Positions 42,256-51,086 of a stretch of DNA of 64,000 nt are shown piece after piece; position 1 is the stretch's first letter, and every line of letters begins with the position of its first letter. Made by a program: the position numbers and the translations under genes. The notes under the pieces were generated by a model. That model was not told the origin of the DNA, did no database searches, and worked only from the letters and a program-made list of their open reading frames with translations. The stretch lies in the NCBI RefSeq assembly GCF_963676815.1, contig NZ_OY781365.1, forward strand, positions 4,560,501-4,624,500, written 5' to 3'. The DNA is from an uncultured Draconibacterium sp. Its GTDB lineage: Bacteria; Bacteroidota; Bacteroidia; Bacteroidales; Prolixibacteraceae.

Positions 42256-43539
42256 TCAATTATCTGCGATACCTTTTTTGTAGGTTTCCAGTGCCCGGTT
42301 GCGGGCCATTTTGTGGTCGACCATTGGCGCTGAATAGGAAAGCTCCTGGAATTCAGGAACCCATTTTTTGATGTAGCGCATTTCTTTATCAAACTTTTTT
42401 ACTTGCTCGGTAGGATTAAAAACACGAAAGTAAGGTGCTGCATCGCAACCGGTTCCTGCTGCCCATTGCCAGTTTCCGTTGTTCGATGACAGCTCGAAAT
42501 CGAGCAATTTTTTTGCAAAATACGCTTCACCCCAATGCCAGTCTATCAGCAGATGTTTACATAAAAAGCTTGCAGTGATCATTCGCACACGATTGTGCAT
42601 ATAGCCGGTTTTATTCAGCTCGCGCATTCCTGCATCTACAATCGGGTAGCCGGTTTTGCCTTTGCACCAGCGCTCGAATTCTTTTTCGTTGTTGCGCCAC
42701 TGAATACCGTTGTATTTGGCTCTGAAATTTTCGTTTACCACACGTGGAAAATGAAATAGTATTTGCATAAAAAATTCGCGCCACACCAGTTCACTCAAAA
42801 AATCGGGCGATTGTTGATACACCTGTTGCACAATTTGCCTTATGCTTACCGTGCCAAAACGCAGGGGAACACTTAAGTTACTGGTGCCGTGAATGGCTGG
42901 GAAGTTGCGCGTATCACGGTAGTTTTTTACAACCGACAAATCGTAGTCCTGTACTTCGATATCCGATTTCTGAAAACCGATTTCTTCCAGTGTAGGCACT
43001 GATGAATCAATAGAGGCGAAGGAATCTGTTGCAAATTTCTCTTCAACTTTTATTTGTTGCGCTTCAAAATGTTCGAGCCATTTGTTTTTAAAAGGCGTAA
43101 AAACCGTGTAGGGAGTTCCGTCGCCTTTTAATACTTCATGTGGTTCGAAAATTACCTGGTCTTTATGAGAAAAAACAGAGATGCCGTTTTTTTGCAGCAA
43201 CTGTTGCACCTGATCATCTCTTTCAGTGGCATAAGGTTCATAATCGCGGTTAAAATGAACTTCGCCAATTTCAAAATCCTTAATGAGATCTTGCCAAACT
43301 TTTAAAGGCTCGCCGGTTTTTACCAGTAAGCCCGAATTCATTTCTTTCAGTTCTTTGTCAAGTTTGGTAAGTTGCTGATGAATGAAAGTTACGCGAGCGT
43401 CGTCTTTTTCAAGTTCATCCAGAATATTGGTGTCGAAAATAAAAAGCACCAAAATTTCTTTACCTGTTTTTAAGGCTTTATTTAGTGCAGTGTTATCTGT
43501 AAATCGTAAATCTCTTCGTAACCAAACGATGTTAATCAT
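42256..43539 (-). CDS. phrB: Deoxyribodipyrimidine (CPD) photolyase
   Basis: A 427-residue class I photolyase/cryptochrome-family protein. The N-terminal photolyase domain has IVWLRRDLRFTDNTAL and LFIFDTNIL; the FAD domain has WREFFMQ, WCKGKTGYPIVDAGMRELNKTGYMHNRVRM, WHWGEAYFAKKLLDFELSSNNGNWQW and CDAAPYFRVFNP. These motifs are those of light-dependent CPD repair enzymes. Downstream of an SDR/DUF2867 gene (33-base gap), a pairing met in other light-exposed bacteria, which points to a light or UV-stress unit. Confidence 0.93.
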   Translation of the reverse strand: MINIVWLRRDLRFTDNTALNKALKTGKEILVLFIFDTNILDELEKDDARVTFIHQQLTKLDKELKEMNSGLLVKTGEPLKVWQDLIKDFEIGEVHFNRDYEPYATERDDQVQQLLQKNGISVFSHKDQVIFEPHEVLKGDGTPYTVFTPFKNKWLEHFEAQQIKVEEKFATDSFASIDSSVPTLEEIGFQKSDIEVQDYDLSVVKNYRDTRNFPAIHGTSNLSVPLRFGTVSIRQIVQQVYQQSPDFLSELVWREFFMQILFHFPRVVNENFRAKYNGIQWRNNEKEFERWCKGKTGYPIVDAGMRELNKTGYMHNRVRMITASFLCKHLLIDWHWGEAYFAKKLLDFELSSNNGNWQWAAGTGCDAAPYFRVFNPTEQVKKFDKEMRYIKKWVPEFQELSYSAPMVDHKMARNRALETYKKGIADN

Positions 43540-43572
43540 ATTTAGTGTCTTTCTGTAAATGTAGTTTTTTCA

Positions 43573-44988
43573 TTATTTAACAATGCGCGAAATCAGTCCT
43601 TTAAACACAAATTCGTGAATTGGCATTACCAGATACCAGTAATTTCTTCCCCAAATTCCTTTTGGCCTAAAAGTGGCCGTTTGAATAAGCTGATTTTCAC
43701 GAAATTTGAATTCCAGCCAGGCTTCCCCGGGGAGCTTCATTTCTGCATATAGTAATAAACGTCCTTCTGTTTTGTTGGCATAAATAACGCGCCAAAAGTC
43801 GATGGCATCTCCTGCGCTAATGCTGTCTTCGTTTGTACGGCCGCGGCGAAGTCCTACTCCTCCGGCCAGTTTATCCATAAAACCACGAAGTTGCCACAGC
43901 CAGTTACCATAATACCAACCTGTTTTTCCTCCTATTCGCCAAATTTTTTCAATGGCATTTTCCTTTCGGGGAGCTTCCATTACCCTGACATCGGTGTAGC
44001 ACCCATATTTTGGTACATTTATAAAATCGGAAAGCTGTCCGAATAGCTGACCACTAACAAACGAATCTTTCCAACTTGAAATTATTTCATTTTGTTCAAT
44101 CCTTATAAATGCCCGTTGCAGGCTTTCTTCGTAGCTTAGTAATTGCATATTAAAGAGTTTGGTGAGTTTATCGTCCCGTGCAATCACTTCAACCCGCATG
44201 CTGTCTACCAATGATGTGGCAAGCTTATAGGAGGTTGAGGTAACAAAATACAACCAATACGATGAAAAATTTGGAGTCATTACCGGCACAGTTAAAATCC
44301 AGCGTTTTAAACCCCTTACTTTTGCATAGCCTAAAAGCATTTGTTTGTAGGTGAGAATTTCGGTGCCACCAATATCAAAACTGTTATTGAATACTTCGGG
44401 GTTGTTGATTGAACGTTCCAGAAGTTTGATAACATCTTTAATGGCAATTGGCTGGCAGCGGGTTTTTAACCATCGGGGAGCTACCATAACCGGCAGTTTT
44501 TCCACCAGGTCGCGAATAATTTCGAACGATGCACTGCCCGACCCGATAATTATTCCGGCACGTAATGTGGTTAGCGAATAATTTCCTTTTGCCAGTTCCT
44601 CTTCAACGGTTAACCGCGATTTCAAATGTTTGGAAAGCGACTGATCGTTAACAATTCCACTTAAATAAATAACCTGTTTAACTGTGGTTTTATTCAGTTG
44701 CTCCCTGAAATTTTTGGCCGATGTTTTTTCATGTTTTTCATAATCGCGCGAATCGCTCATACTGTGAACAAGGTAGTACGCAATATCTATGTCCTTTGGA
44801 ATTGTATCCAGACTTTCCTTGTGCAGCAAGTCGCCTTCAATAATTTCAATCGATTTAGTAATGCTTTCGCTAAATACACAGCGTTGCCTGTCTCTTACCA
44901 AACAAGTTACATTGTGCCCCTTGCTAAGCAATACGGGCAACAGTCTTTTTCCTATGTATCCGGTAGCTCCGGTTAAAAGAATTCGCAT
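43573..44988 (-). CDS. SDR-type NAD(P)-binding protein with C-terminal DUF2867
   Basis: A 471-residue protein. An atypical SDR domain (1-300) opens with the nucleotide motif LLTGATGYIGKRLLPVL and includes YLVHSMSD and YLSGI regions; the C-terminal DUF2867 part (about 330-471) has GWYYGNWLWQLRGFMDKLAGGVGLRRGR and WGRNYWYLVMPIHEFVFKGLI. Substrate is unknown. First gene of a probable operon with the photolyase, 33 bases downstream. Confidence 0.87.
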   Translation of the reverse strand: MRILLTGATGYIGKRLLPVLLSKGHNVTCLVRDRQRCVFSESITKSIEIIEGDLLHKESLDTIPKDIDIAYYLVHSMSDSRDYEKHEKTSAKNFREQLNKTTVKQVIYLSGIVNDQSLSKHLKSRLTVEEELAKGNYSLTTLRAGIIIGSGSASFEIIRDLVEKLPVMVAPRWLKTRCQPIAIKDVIKLLERSINNPEVFNNSFDIGGTEILTYKQMLLGYAKVRGLKRWILTVPVMTPNFSSYWLYFVTSTSYKLATSLVDSMRVEVIARDDKLTKLFNMQLLSYEESLQRAFIRIEQNEIISSWKDSFVSGQLFGQLSDFINVPKYGCYTDVRVMEAPRKENAIEKIWRIGGKTGWYYGNWLWQLRGFMDKLAGGVGLRRGRTNEDSISAGDAIDFWRVIYANKTEGRLLLYAEMKLPGEAWLEFKFRENQLIQTATFRPKGIWGRNYWYLVMPIHEFVFKGLISRIVK

Positions 44989-45088
44989 GGCATTAATTAC
45001 TACAACAAATTGAATGTATACAAAGTAACAGTTTTAGGGGCCCGATGTTCGTGTAGTTTCCACTGAAATCGACAGGTTGTAGTTTCTT

Positions 45089-45559
45089 TTACAGTGCTCC
45101 CAGTTCTTCGCGGTAATCGTATTGTAAATCTTCGTGAAGCATAGATATAACTTTCTGAATACGTTTTACCTGGTTCAGGTACATATTAAAAACAACCCGG
45201 CTGCGTTTGTAATTCAGACGCGAGTCTTTCAATTTCTTGCAGAAATACAGCAACAGCTCAATCTCCGTTTCTTTTTTACCCGAAAACCGAATGTGCTTTT
45301 TGGTGGTTTTTAAAACTTTACGAATTGTTTTTTTTGCCAGGTAAAAGCTGCTTCGGTTCAGGCTCATAAATTCCAGGTCTATTTCTTCTTTCACCTGCCT
45401 GATGTATTCGTCTTCGTTGTAGGCTTCAAACAATAAGTAGCTCAGCAACTCCTTATTTTCTTTTTTATACTTGGCCAAACGAACCACAACATCTTGCAAT
45501 ACTTCGGGCGGAAGATTCTTCAATTCTTTTTTAATATGGCTTAACGAAGCAATATCCAT
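45089..45559 (-). CDS. Small helical protein, unknown
   Basis: A 156-residue, soluble, mostly helical, Lys/Glu-rich protein. I start at the ATG at 45559 rather than an in-frame TTG at 45568. It resembles no domain that I can name; the segment SRVVFNMYLNQVKRIQKVISMLHEDLQYDY looks like a helical hairpin. It precedes the SDR gene by 100 bases on the same strand, so may be first of that unit. Cytoplasmic: no signal or membrane helix. Confidence 0.6.
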   Translation of the reverse strand: MDIASLSHIKKELKNLPPEVLQDVVVRLAKYKKENKELLSYLLFEAYNEDEYIRQVKEEIDLEFMSLNRSSFYLAKKTIRKVLKTTKKHIRFSGKKETEIELLLYFCKKLKDSRLNYKRSRVVFNMYLNQVKRIQKVISMLHEDLQYDYREELGAL

Positions 45560-45792
45560 AGCCTGCAAAATAAGCTAAATCTTTCTGTTTTAGCCGAACC
45601 CCTTTTAAAAAAGATTGCTGCTTATTTTTTAATTATCAATTTTCGTCGATCTGCAAACTGCACAATTGAAAGGGTAACTGCACAAAAACGGTGGTGAAAT
45701 ACATTAAACGAATTTTGCAGAAAGAAACCTGTTGTTTGTTGGTCTGTTTTTACCGAATGCTGAATTAAAATTCATGGCATCAGTGCGTTACA

Positions 45793-45800
45793 TATCTTTG
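45793..45800 (+). promoter_or_regulatory. Candidate -7 element of the 45825 gene
   Basis: TATCTTTG matches TAnnTTTG and lies 24 bases before the start codon. No clear TTTG at -33. Confidence 0.45.
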
Positions 45801-45824
45801 AAATAGTAAAACAATTAAAACATT

Positions 45825-46328
45825 ATGACGATGAAAACAAAATTAGTTCTTTTTAGTATTTGCATTGCAATATTAAGCATGGGTGCCACCGCAAAAATAA
45901 AAGACGGAAAGGCGATGACAGGAAACTCTCTCACCGAATTTGGTAAGTATACTATAGTAAATTCAAGTGCGCCAATGGTGTACGAAAACGAGGTTTTAGA
46001 TACCTACGAATTAACATACGAAAATACGAATGCACCGGTACGAATTGGTGTTTTGTGTGAAGACAAAAAGAATTGCAAAACCTTTATTGTTCGCACCGAT
46101 GAATTTGAAATTCAGTATGCATGCCGAAACAATGTGTTTGGAGTGAAAAAAATGGAACCACGTTTCCAGGAACTTCCGAATGAGGAAATGGAATTGAAGT
46201 TGGATAAGGTAGCTTACTACGCTCAGCGGGTAATTTGCCAGAATAAAAAATCGGAAGACGATTTGTTGGGATTGATTGCTTGTTATTTCCCTGATTTGGT
46301 GAAAGACGAATATCAGGCCAATTTTTAA
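45825..46328 (+). CDS. Exported protein of unknown function
   Basis: A 167-residue protein with an N-terminal signal (MKTKLVLFSICIAILSMGATA) that follows a possible leading MT; ATGs at 45825 and 45831 are both possible. The mature part is beta-rich with four Cys (CEDKKNCK, YACR, CQNKK) and a fifth near the end (LIACYFP), consistent with one or two disulfides in the periplasm. I recognise no domain. It ends at a strong terminator and is followed by a second one. Confidence 0.65.
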   Translation: MTMKTKLVLFSICIAILSMGATAKIKDGKAMTGNSLTEFGKYTIVNSSAPMVYENEVLDTYELTYENTNAPVRIGVLCEDKKNCKTFIVRTDEFEIQYACRNNVFGVKKMEPRFQELPNEEMELKLDKVAYYAQRVICQNKKSEDDLLGLIACYFPDLVKDEYQANF

Positions 46329-46376
46329 AATGAATTTTACAGCGCAATTTTTTTCATAGAAGTATGAAAAGAGAAT

Positions 46377-46400
46377 CCCCGCCAGAGGGCGGGGGTTTTT
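46377..46400 (+). terminator. Intrinsic terminator after the 45825 gene
   Basis: Stem CCCCGCC / GGCGGGG around AGAG, followed by five Ts. Confidence 0.9.
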
Positions 46401-46536
46401 ATATTGATATTGATTAGAACGAAATATATACAGCATTAAAAAGGAAGAGTGAATGAAATTTGTAAAATGAAAGGGTAATACATAATTAGATGAGCACTTC
46501 ACTCGAAAGCCCTGCGTTGTAAAAACGCAGGGCTTT
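46401..46536 (+). other. Spacer closed by a second terminator; possible small transcript
   Basis: A 13-bp perfect stem (AAAGCCCTGCGTT, 46506-46518, with 46524-46536) lies 106 bases after the first terminator. No open frame lies between them. A second terminator with no visible gene suggests either a backup or a small RNA of about 100 nt, but I find no convincing -7 element. The rest to 46671 shows no gene. Confidence 0.35.
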
Positions 46537-46671
46537 TCAATGAATGGAGGCTTTTAAACTACAAAATGACTGTTCTAATCAGTAAACGACAGATTTTAAT
46601 CGTTCTCTTTTAATCCAATTATTAAGCCATCTTATAAATGTTGTTACCTTTATGATAGGGGAGTTATAGGA

Positions 46672-47733
46672 ATGAACAGATTGTTGTACAATAACAGTGT
46701 GCTTTATCGGGGAACAAGGCATATTTTATTTTTTGCTGTTACCGTATTGCTGTTTAGTGGCATTTTGTATGTCCAGAACGATAGCAATGATTTTGTGCCT
46801 ATTTTTTTGATGACCCTGGGTAACGCTGTTTTCTTTTTTGGCTATGCCTACATTACCATTTTTCTTCTAATCCCCGAGTTGCTGTTAAAGGCAAAACCAT
46901 TTTGGTTTATTGTTGTGTTTTTACTTGTTGGTGTTGGTTTGTCGGCATTAAAACTGGTTTTCTCCGATTATATATTTTACGCTTCCATATCTCCCGAAAA
47001 TATGTCGCAGAATAATGTTTTCACACTGCGTTCTATTGTTTTAAATACCAAGGATATGACTTTTATTGTGGCTTTATTTTGTATCGCCAAGTATGTAAAA
47101 GATTTTATCCTGGCTGAAAATCTTAGAAAAAAACTGGAACAGCAACACCGAAAAGCACAAACTACACTTTTACAATCTCAGTTCGATCCGCATTTCATGT
47201 TCAACACTATTAATAATTTGTATGCCTTATCGCTTCTCAATCCCGATAAAACCAATGAAGTAATAAGCCGCATGAAAACGGTTTTAACCTATATAATTAA
47301 CGAAAGCCTGAAAGAATTTGTAAGCCTGGAAGATGAAGTAAAGCTGGTTGAAAATTACCTGCAGCTTGAGAAATTGCGTTACGGAAAACGTTTAAAAGTG
47401 AGTTACAGCACCGAGGGCGATCTGGCTGCGGCACAAATTCCGCCAATGGTTTTATTTCTTTTGGTTGAAAACAGTTTTAAACACGGAAGCAGTTTAGATG
47501 CCGGTGCCCCCTGGATAAACATTATTGTGCAGGCAACAGAAAATGAAATTCGTATTGAAACAGAAAACAGCAAACCCGAAAATTTAAAGAAGAAACGAAA
47601 GGAAATTGAAAAAGGCAGTGGTTACACAGGATTAAAAAACCGTTTAAATATACTGTACAACGAAAAAGGCTATCAGCTTCTTGTTAAAGATTTGGGTGAT
47701 CGATTCAAGGTTCAGTTGGAGCTGAAAAATTGA
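46672..47733 (+). CDS. LytS-type sensor histidine kinase
   Basis: A 353-residue membrane kinase of the His_kinase (PF06580) type. Four transmembrane helices (about 16-34, 43-68, 76-102, 130-148) lead, after a coiled coil, into the phospho-acceptor motif QSQFDPHFMFNTINNL (His174), the N-box LVENSFKHG (Glu266, Asn267) and a glycine box GSGYTGLKNRL. It would phosphorylate the LytTR response regulator encoded two genes on. It is followed at once by a degenerate paralogue (ATG 47735). No extracytoplasmic sensor domain is present, so the signal is likely read within the membrane. Confidence 0.92.
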   Translation: MNRLLYNNSVLYRGTRHILFFAVTVLLFSGILYVQNDSNDFVPIFLMTLGNAVFFFGYAYITIFLLIPELLLKAKPFWFIVVFLLVGVGLSALKLVFSDYIFYASISPENMSQNNVFTLRSIVLNTKDMTFIVALFCIAKYVKDFILAENLRKKLEQQHRKAQTTLLQSQFDPHFMFNTINNLYALSLLNPDKTNEVISRMKTVLTYIINESLKEFVSLEDEVKLVENYLQLEKLRYGKRLKVSYSTEGDLAAAQIPPMVLFLLVENSFKHGSSLDAGAPWINIIVQATENEIRIETENSKPENLKKKRKEIEKGSGYTGLKNRLNILYNEKGYQLLVKDLGDRFKVQLELKN

Positions 47734-47734
47734 A

Positions 47735-48772
47735 ATGAAAAAAGATATTTTACATATCGTAAAAAGTGTATATCTCTTACATGTCGTATTTTGGCTGACA
47801 TGGATAATATCTTTCACATTTATTCAAACGCTGAATGATGGTGCACAATCGTGGTTTGTGTGGCTGATGTATTACATCATAACCTTGCCTGTTTTTGTCG
47901 CTCACACCTATATAATTGCCTACTGGCTGTTACCTAAAACATTTTTTAAGGAACGTTATTTATCGTTTGCAGCCGGTATTTTTGTATTGCTTATTGTATT
48001 CTCGGTACTCGAACTACTGGTTAGCAATTACCTTGTATTTCAGTTTTTTGATAAGACCAGGATGTTCAGTCCCGGATTTTTAAACTTCAGGAATATTGTA
48101 ATTAGCGGAGTTGGGAATCACTATATTATTTTGGTTTTTCTTGCAATAAAAGCCGGAACATCGTGGTCCAGAGCCGAATATGAGAAGCAAGAATTGCAGC
48201 GTTCCAATCTCGAAACCGAATTGGAAATTTACCGATATCAACTGCAGCCGCGAATTGTATTCGAGCTCATGGACGAACTGGAATCGTTGACTATTAAAAA
48301 GGGTGAGAATGCTCCGGAAATGATCATCAATATCTCGAATTTTCTAAATCGTTTTCTCTACGAAGGAAAGGAAGAGCTAATTCCGTTAGAACAGGAAGTA
48401 AAGTTACTGGAAGAGTTTATGACCATACACAGCCATGCCTTGGGAGACCGGTTAACCAGTAATTTTATAGTTAGTGGTAACCTTAAAACTTATGTTGTTC
48501 CGCCACTTTTACTACTTCCGTTTATAAATTCTGCAATAAAAATGGCTTACGAGTGTAACGAAAACTACGAAAGTACAGTCATTATTAAAGTGGAGCGAAA
48601 GTATTTACTGTTTTCGTTTACCTTTTGGAGCGAACACAGTTTTAGCATAGCCGACAATGAAGACAATAAAATTACATACCAACGTTTGCATTATAATTAC
48701 CCTGGCAAACACCGGTTGGTGGAAAACATTGATGACAACTTTAGAGAATTTAGTATAGAAATTTATCCTTAA
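47735..48772 (+). CDS. LytS-like pseudokinase (phospho-accepting His replaced)
   Basis: A 345-residue paralogue of the preceding kinase with the same four-helix membrane part. The acceptor motif reads YQLQPRIVFELMDEL: Arg173 replaces His. The N-box is PFINSAIKMAY with Ile264 in place of Glu, and no glycine box is left. It therefore cannot autophosphorylate by the known mechanism. The gene starts 1 base after its neighbour's stop, so the two are made together, which suggests that they form a heteromer in which this subunit senses or restrains the active kinase. A LytTR regulator gene follows. Confidence 0.85.
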   Translation: MKKDILHIVKSVYLLHVVFWLTWIISFTFIQTLNDGAQSWFVWLMYYIITLPVFVAHTYIIAYWLLPKTFFKERYLSFAAGIFVLLIVFSVLELLVSNYLVFQFFDKTRMFSPGFLNFRNIVISGVGNHYIILVFLAIKAGTSWSRAEYEKQELQRSNLETELEIYRYQLQPRIVFELMDELESLTIKKGENAPEMIINISNFLNRFLYEGKEELIPLEQEVKLLEEFMTIHSHALGDRLTSNFIVSGNLKTYVVPPLLLLPFINSAIKMAYECNENYESTVIIKVERKYLLFSFTFWSEHSFSIADNEDNKITYQRLHYNYPGKHRLVENIDDNFREFSIEIYP

Positions 48773-48880
48773 AAGTGTAACACTTTACTTTATTCTCGTA
48801 CTATTTTTATAACAGATTGAAAACAGACCGGAGCATTTGCTTCGGATTAAACAGAAAACGAAAGCTAATTCCGTATTACC

Positions 48881-49603
48881 ATGAAAACTAAGTGCCTCAT
48901 TATCGATGATGAGCCTCTCGCACGTGATTTGATGCGATCTCATATTGAAAAACTTGATAATTTTGAAATTTGTGCCGAATGTGGCGATGCAATGAAAGCT
49001 TTGCAGGAATTGCATAATCACAAAGTTGATTTAATGTTTATGGATATTCAGATGCCACAAATTACCGGCATTGAATTCTTAAAAACATTAAAAAACCCGC
49101 CCAAAGTAATAATTACTACCGCATACAGAGAATATGCCCTTGAGGGATTTGAACTGGATGTGGTTGATTTTTTACTAAAACCAATAACTTTTGAGCGTTT
49201 CCTGAAGTCGGTAAATAAATTTTACCAGTCGGTTCAGGATGATATTCCGGCGCCGCAAGCTATGGCCGGTACCAATGGAAAGAGCGATGAAACTTTTATT
49301 TATGTGAAAGAGAATAAAAAAGTTTTAAAGGTTCATTTAAATGAAATTCTATATATCGAAGGCTTAAGCGAATACGTTCAGATTTATACTACTGATAAAA
49401 AAATTATCACAAAAACGAGTATGACTCACATGGCAGAGAAACTCCCCGATAATGGGTTTATGCGTATTCATAAATCGTTTATTGTGGCGCTGTCAAAAAT
49501 CGAGGCGTTTACAACAAGCAGTATTGAAGTGCCTGGCAAAGAGTTACCTATTGGGCGTAGCTATAAAAATGCGGTATTAGAGGTTTTACAACTGCAGGGT
49601 TAG
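48881..49603 (+). CDS. LytTR-family response regulator
   Basis: A 240-residue protein. Receiver domain (1-120) with IIDDEPLARDLM (acid pocket), LMFMDIQMPQ (phospho-acceptor Asp54), ITTAY and LLKPIT (Lys). The LytTR DNA-binding domain (about 140-238) has YVKENKKVLKVHLNEILYIEGLSEYVQIYT and FMRIHKSFIVAL. It is the output partner of the kinase pair upstream, from which it is separated by 108 bases. Its stop overlaps the convergent gene by 4 bases. Confidence 0.95.
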   Translation: MKTKCLIIDDEPLARDLMRSHIEKLDNFEICAECGDAMKALQELHNHKVDLMFMDIQMPQITGIEFLKTLKNPPKVIITTAYREYALEGFELDVVDFLLKPITFERFLKSVNKFYQSVQDDIPAPQAMAGTNGKSDETFIYVKENKKVLKVHLNEILYIEGLSEYVQIYTTDKKIITKTSMTHMAEKLPDNGFMRIHKSFIVALSKIEAFTTSSIEVPGKELPIGRSYKNAVLEVLQLQG

Positions 49604-50175
49604 TTTGTAGTTTCTGCATTTACAAAAATTTGCCACAGTTTTAAAATTCCAGAATCTTTTTCATTCAACGATTTTATGGGTGAAAGTTGCAGAAACAAAC
49701 TTCGCTGTTTGTTAACTGTTTGAAGGTTCTGTGATGCATCATCCCGGATTGGGATTTTGTTTACACACAAAGTTAAAACTGTTTTTAGAGTAGTGGCGCG
49801 CACCCGAATCGTGTGTTTCGAATACTTAGCCGGATGAATATGGATGTAACGTTCGGCTAAATTTCCTTTTTTTATCAGCCATTCTGACTGGTCGGTTAAC
49901 ACTATCTTTTTCCAATCTGAATCTCCCAGCCAATTGTTGAAGCCTGTTTTGGTAGTAATATTTTTTGTCTCAAAATAGTTAAGACATGCCATGCTAACTT
50001 GTTCCGGCGTTAATTTACCGAGGTAGAAATCGAAGAGATTATTTCCGATTGAAAGCATCGCTTTTTCGGCAATTTTCCAATCGCTGTTTTGCCATTCAGT
50101 AAGTTCGTTCAGCAAAAAACGAAAGTGATGTTTGTAAGGATTATATTGGATCGGTAGCGGAATTTCAGGCGGCAT
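49600..50175 (-). CDS. Unknown cytoplasmic protein divergent from an aminotransferase
   Basis: A 191-residue protein with no signal or membrane helix; Trp/Lys-rich N-terminal helices and a more basic beta-like middle (ERYIHIHPAKYSKHTIRVRATTLKTVLTL). I recognise no domain. It diverges from the aminotransferase gene with only 48 bases between the starts, so they share one regulatory region. It may be conserved with that gene. It overlaps the LytTR gene's end by 4 bases. Confidence 0.65.
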   Translation of the reverse strand: MPPEIPLPIQYNPYKHHFRFLLNELTEWQNSDWKIAEKAMLSIGNNLFDFYLGKLTPEQVSMACLNYFETKNITTKTGFNNWLGDSDWKKIVLTDQSEWLIKKGNLAERYIHIHPAKYSKHTIRVRATTLKTVLTLCVNKIPIRDDASQNLQTVNKQRSLFLQLSPIKSLNEKDSGILKLWQIFVNAETTN

Positions 50176-50223
50176 TTGAATTGCTTTTGAAACATTTCAA
50201 TAAATTTACCACAAAAGAAACAG

Positions 50224-51045
50224 ATGGCACTTTTTCCTCTCCATAAATATTTTGTTTTTAACGATCGGCTTTTGCCGGTTTCCACATTTGTATCTGCCGA
50301 AAACGAAGGCGGCATTTACGAAGTTTTACGTGTTGTAAACGGAATACCTCTGTTTTTAGAAGAGCACTTACAACGGATGCAATTATCGGCGGAACTGGCC
50401 GGGAAAGAAATTCGATACAGCTGCGCGCAGTTGGAGGCGTTTTTAAATCAGTTGATCGTAAGAAACGAGGTGGCAGAGGGGAACATTCTTATATCGTGCA
50501 AAACCAACCTGAAAGCTTTTTTTATCGCGCATAATTATCCTTCGGTTGAACAGTACAAATTTGGTATTCGATGTGGGCTGTTGCATGCTGAGCGAATGAA
50601 TCCAAATGCTAAAGTTTTTCAAACCGAAGTGCGCAAACAAGCTAACCGAATGATGGAAACCAAAGGTTTTTACGAAGTGCTTTTGGTTGACCATGAACAA
50701 CGAATTACAGAAGGAAGCCGAAGCAACGTATTTTTTATTAAAGGTGATGAAATTGTAACACCTCCGGGCAAACAGGTTTTGCTGGGTATCACTCGTCAGA
50801 AAACAATTGCATGTGCCAATCGACTTAATTTAAACGTGAGTGAGCAGGAAATTCATTTAGATGGATTGACTGGTTTTGATGCTGCATTTATAACCGGAAC
50901 TTCACCAAAAATACTTCCGGTAAATGAAGTGGACGGGAATTCTTTTGATGTGGATAATAAAGTATTGCGTCGTTTGATGAATGAGTATGACAAGATTATT
51001 CAGGAAGACATAAAAAAAAGGTTGTCAGGAAAAGCGGGAAAGTAA
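50224..51045 (+). CDS. Class IV PLP-dependent aminotransferase / aminodeoxychorismate lyase-like
   Basis: A 273-residue fold-type IV PLP enzyme. The catalytic Lys is in FQTEVRKQANRM; the family motif is ITEGSRSNVFFI followed by TPPGKQVLLGITRQ, and TGTSPKILPV closes the phosphate pocket. Substrate could be a branched-chain amino acid, D-amino acid or aminodeoxychorismate; the short N-terminus and motif set fit PabC/ADC-lyase-like members, but that cannot be settled here. Divergent from an unknown gene. The last bases of the frame form one arm of the terminator. Confidence 0.85.
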   Translation: MALFPLHKYFVFNDRLLPVSTFVSAENEGGIYEVLRVVNGIPLFLEEHLQRMQLSAELAGKEIRYSCAQLEAFLNQLIVRNEVAEGNILISCKTNLKAFFIAHNYPSVEQYKFGIRCGLLHAERMNPNAKVFQTEVRKQANRMMETKGFYEVLLVDHEQRITEGSRSNVFFIKGDEIVTPPGKQVLLGITRQKTIACANRLNLNVSEQEIHLDGLTGFDAAFITGTSPKILPVNEVDGNSFDVDNKVLRRLMNEYDKIIQEDIKKRLSGKAGK

Positions 51046-51065
51046 ATCCCGTGCCTGACAACCTT
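51018..51065. terminator. Bidirectional terminator overlapping a stop codon
   Basis: AAGGTTGTCAGG (51018-51029) pairs perfectly with CCTGACAACCTT (51054-51065); an inner CGGGA/TCCCG stem extends it. The left arm lies within the aminotransferase coding end and the stop codon (51043-51045) is in the inner loop. It also serves the convergent alcohol dehydrogenase gene. Confidence 0.85.
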
Positions 51066-51086
51066 ATTAATTTATCTGAAAAGTGA

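Noticed and set aside
46011..46502. 163-codon frame antisense to the 45825 gene, running through its terminator
   Set aside because: It crosses a strong terminator hairpin and has a low-quality translation; the exported plus-strand protein with promoter is preferred.
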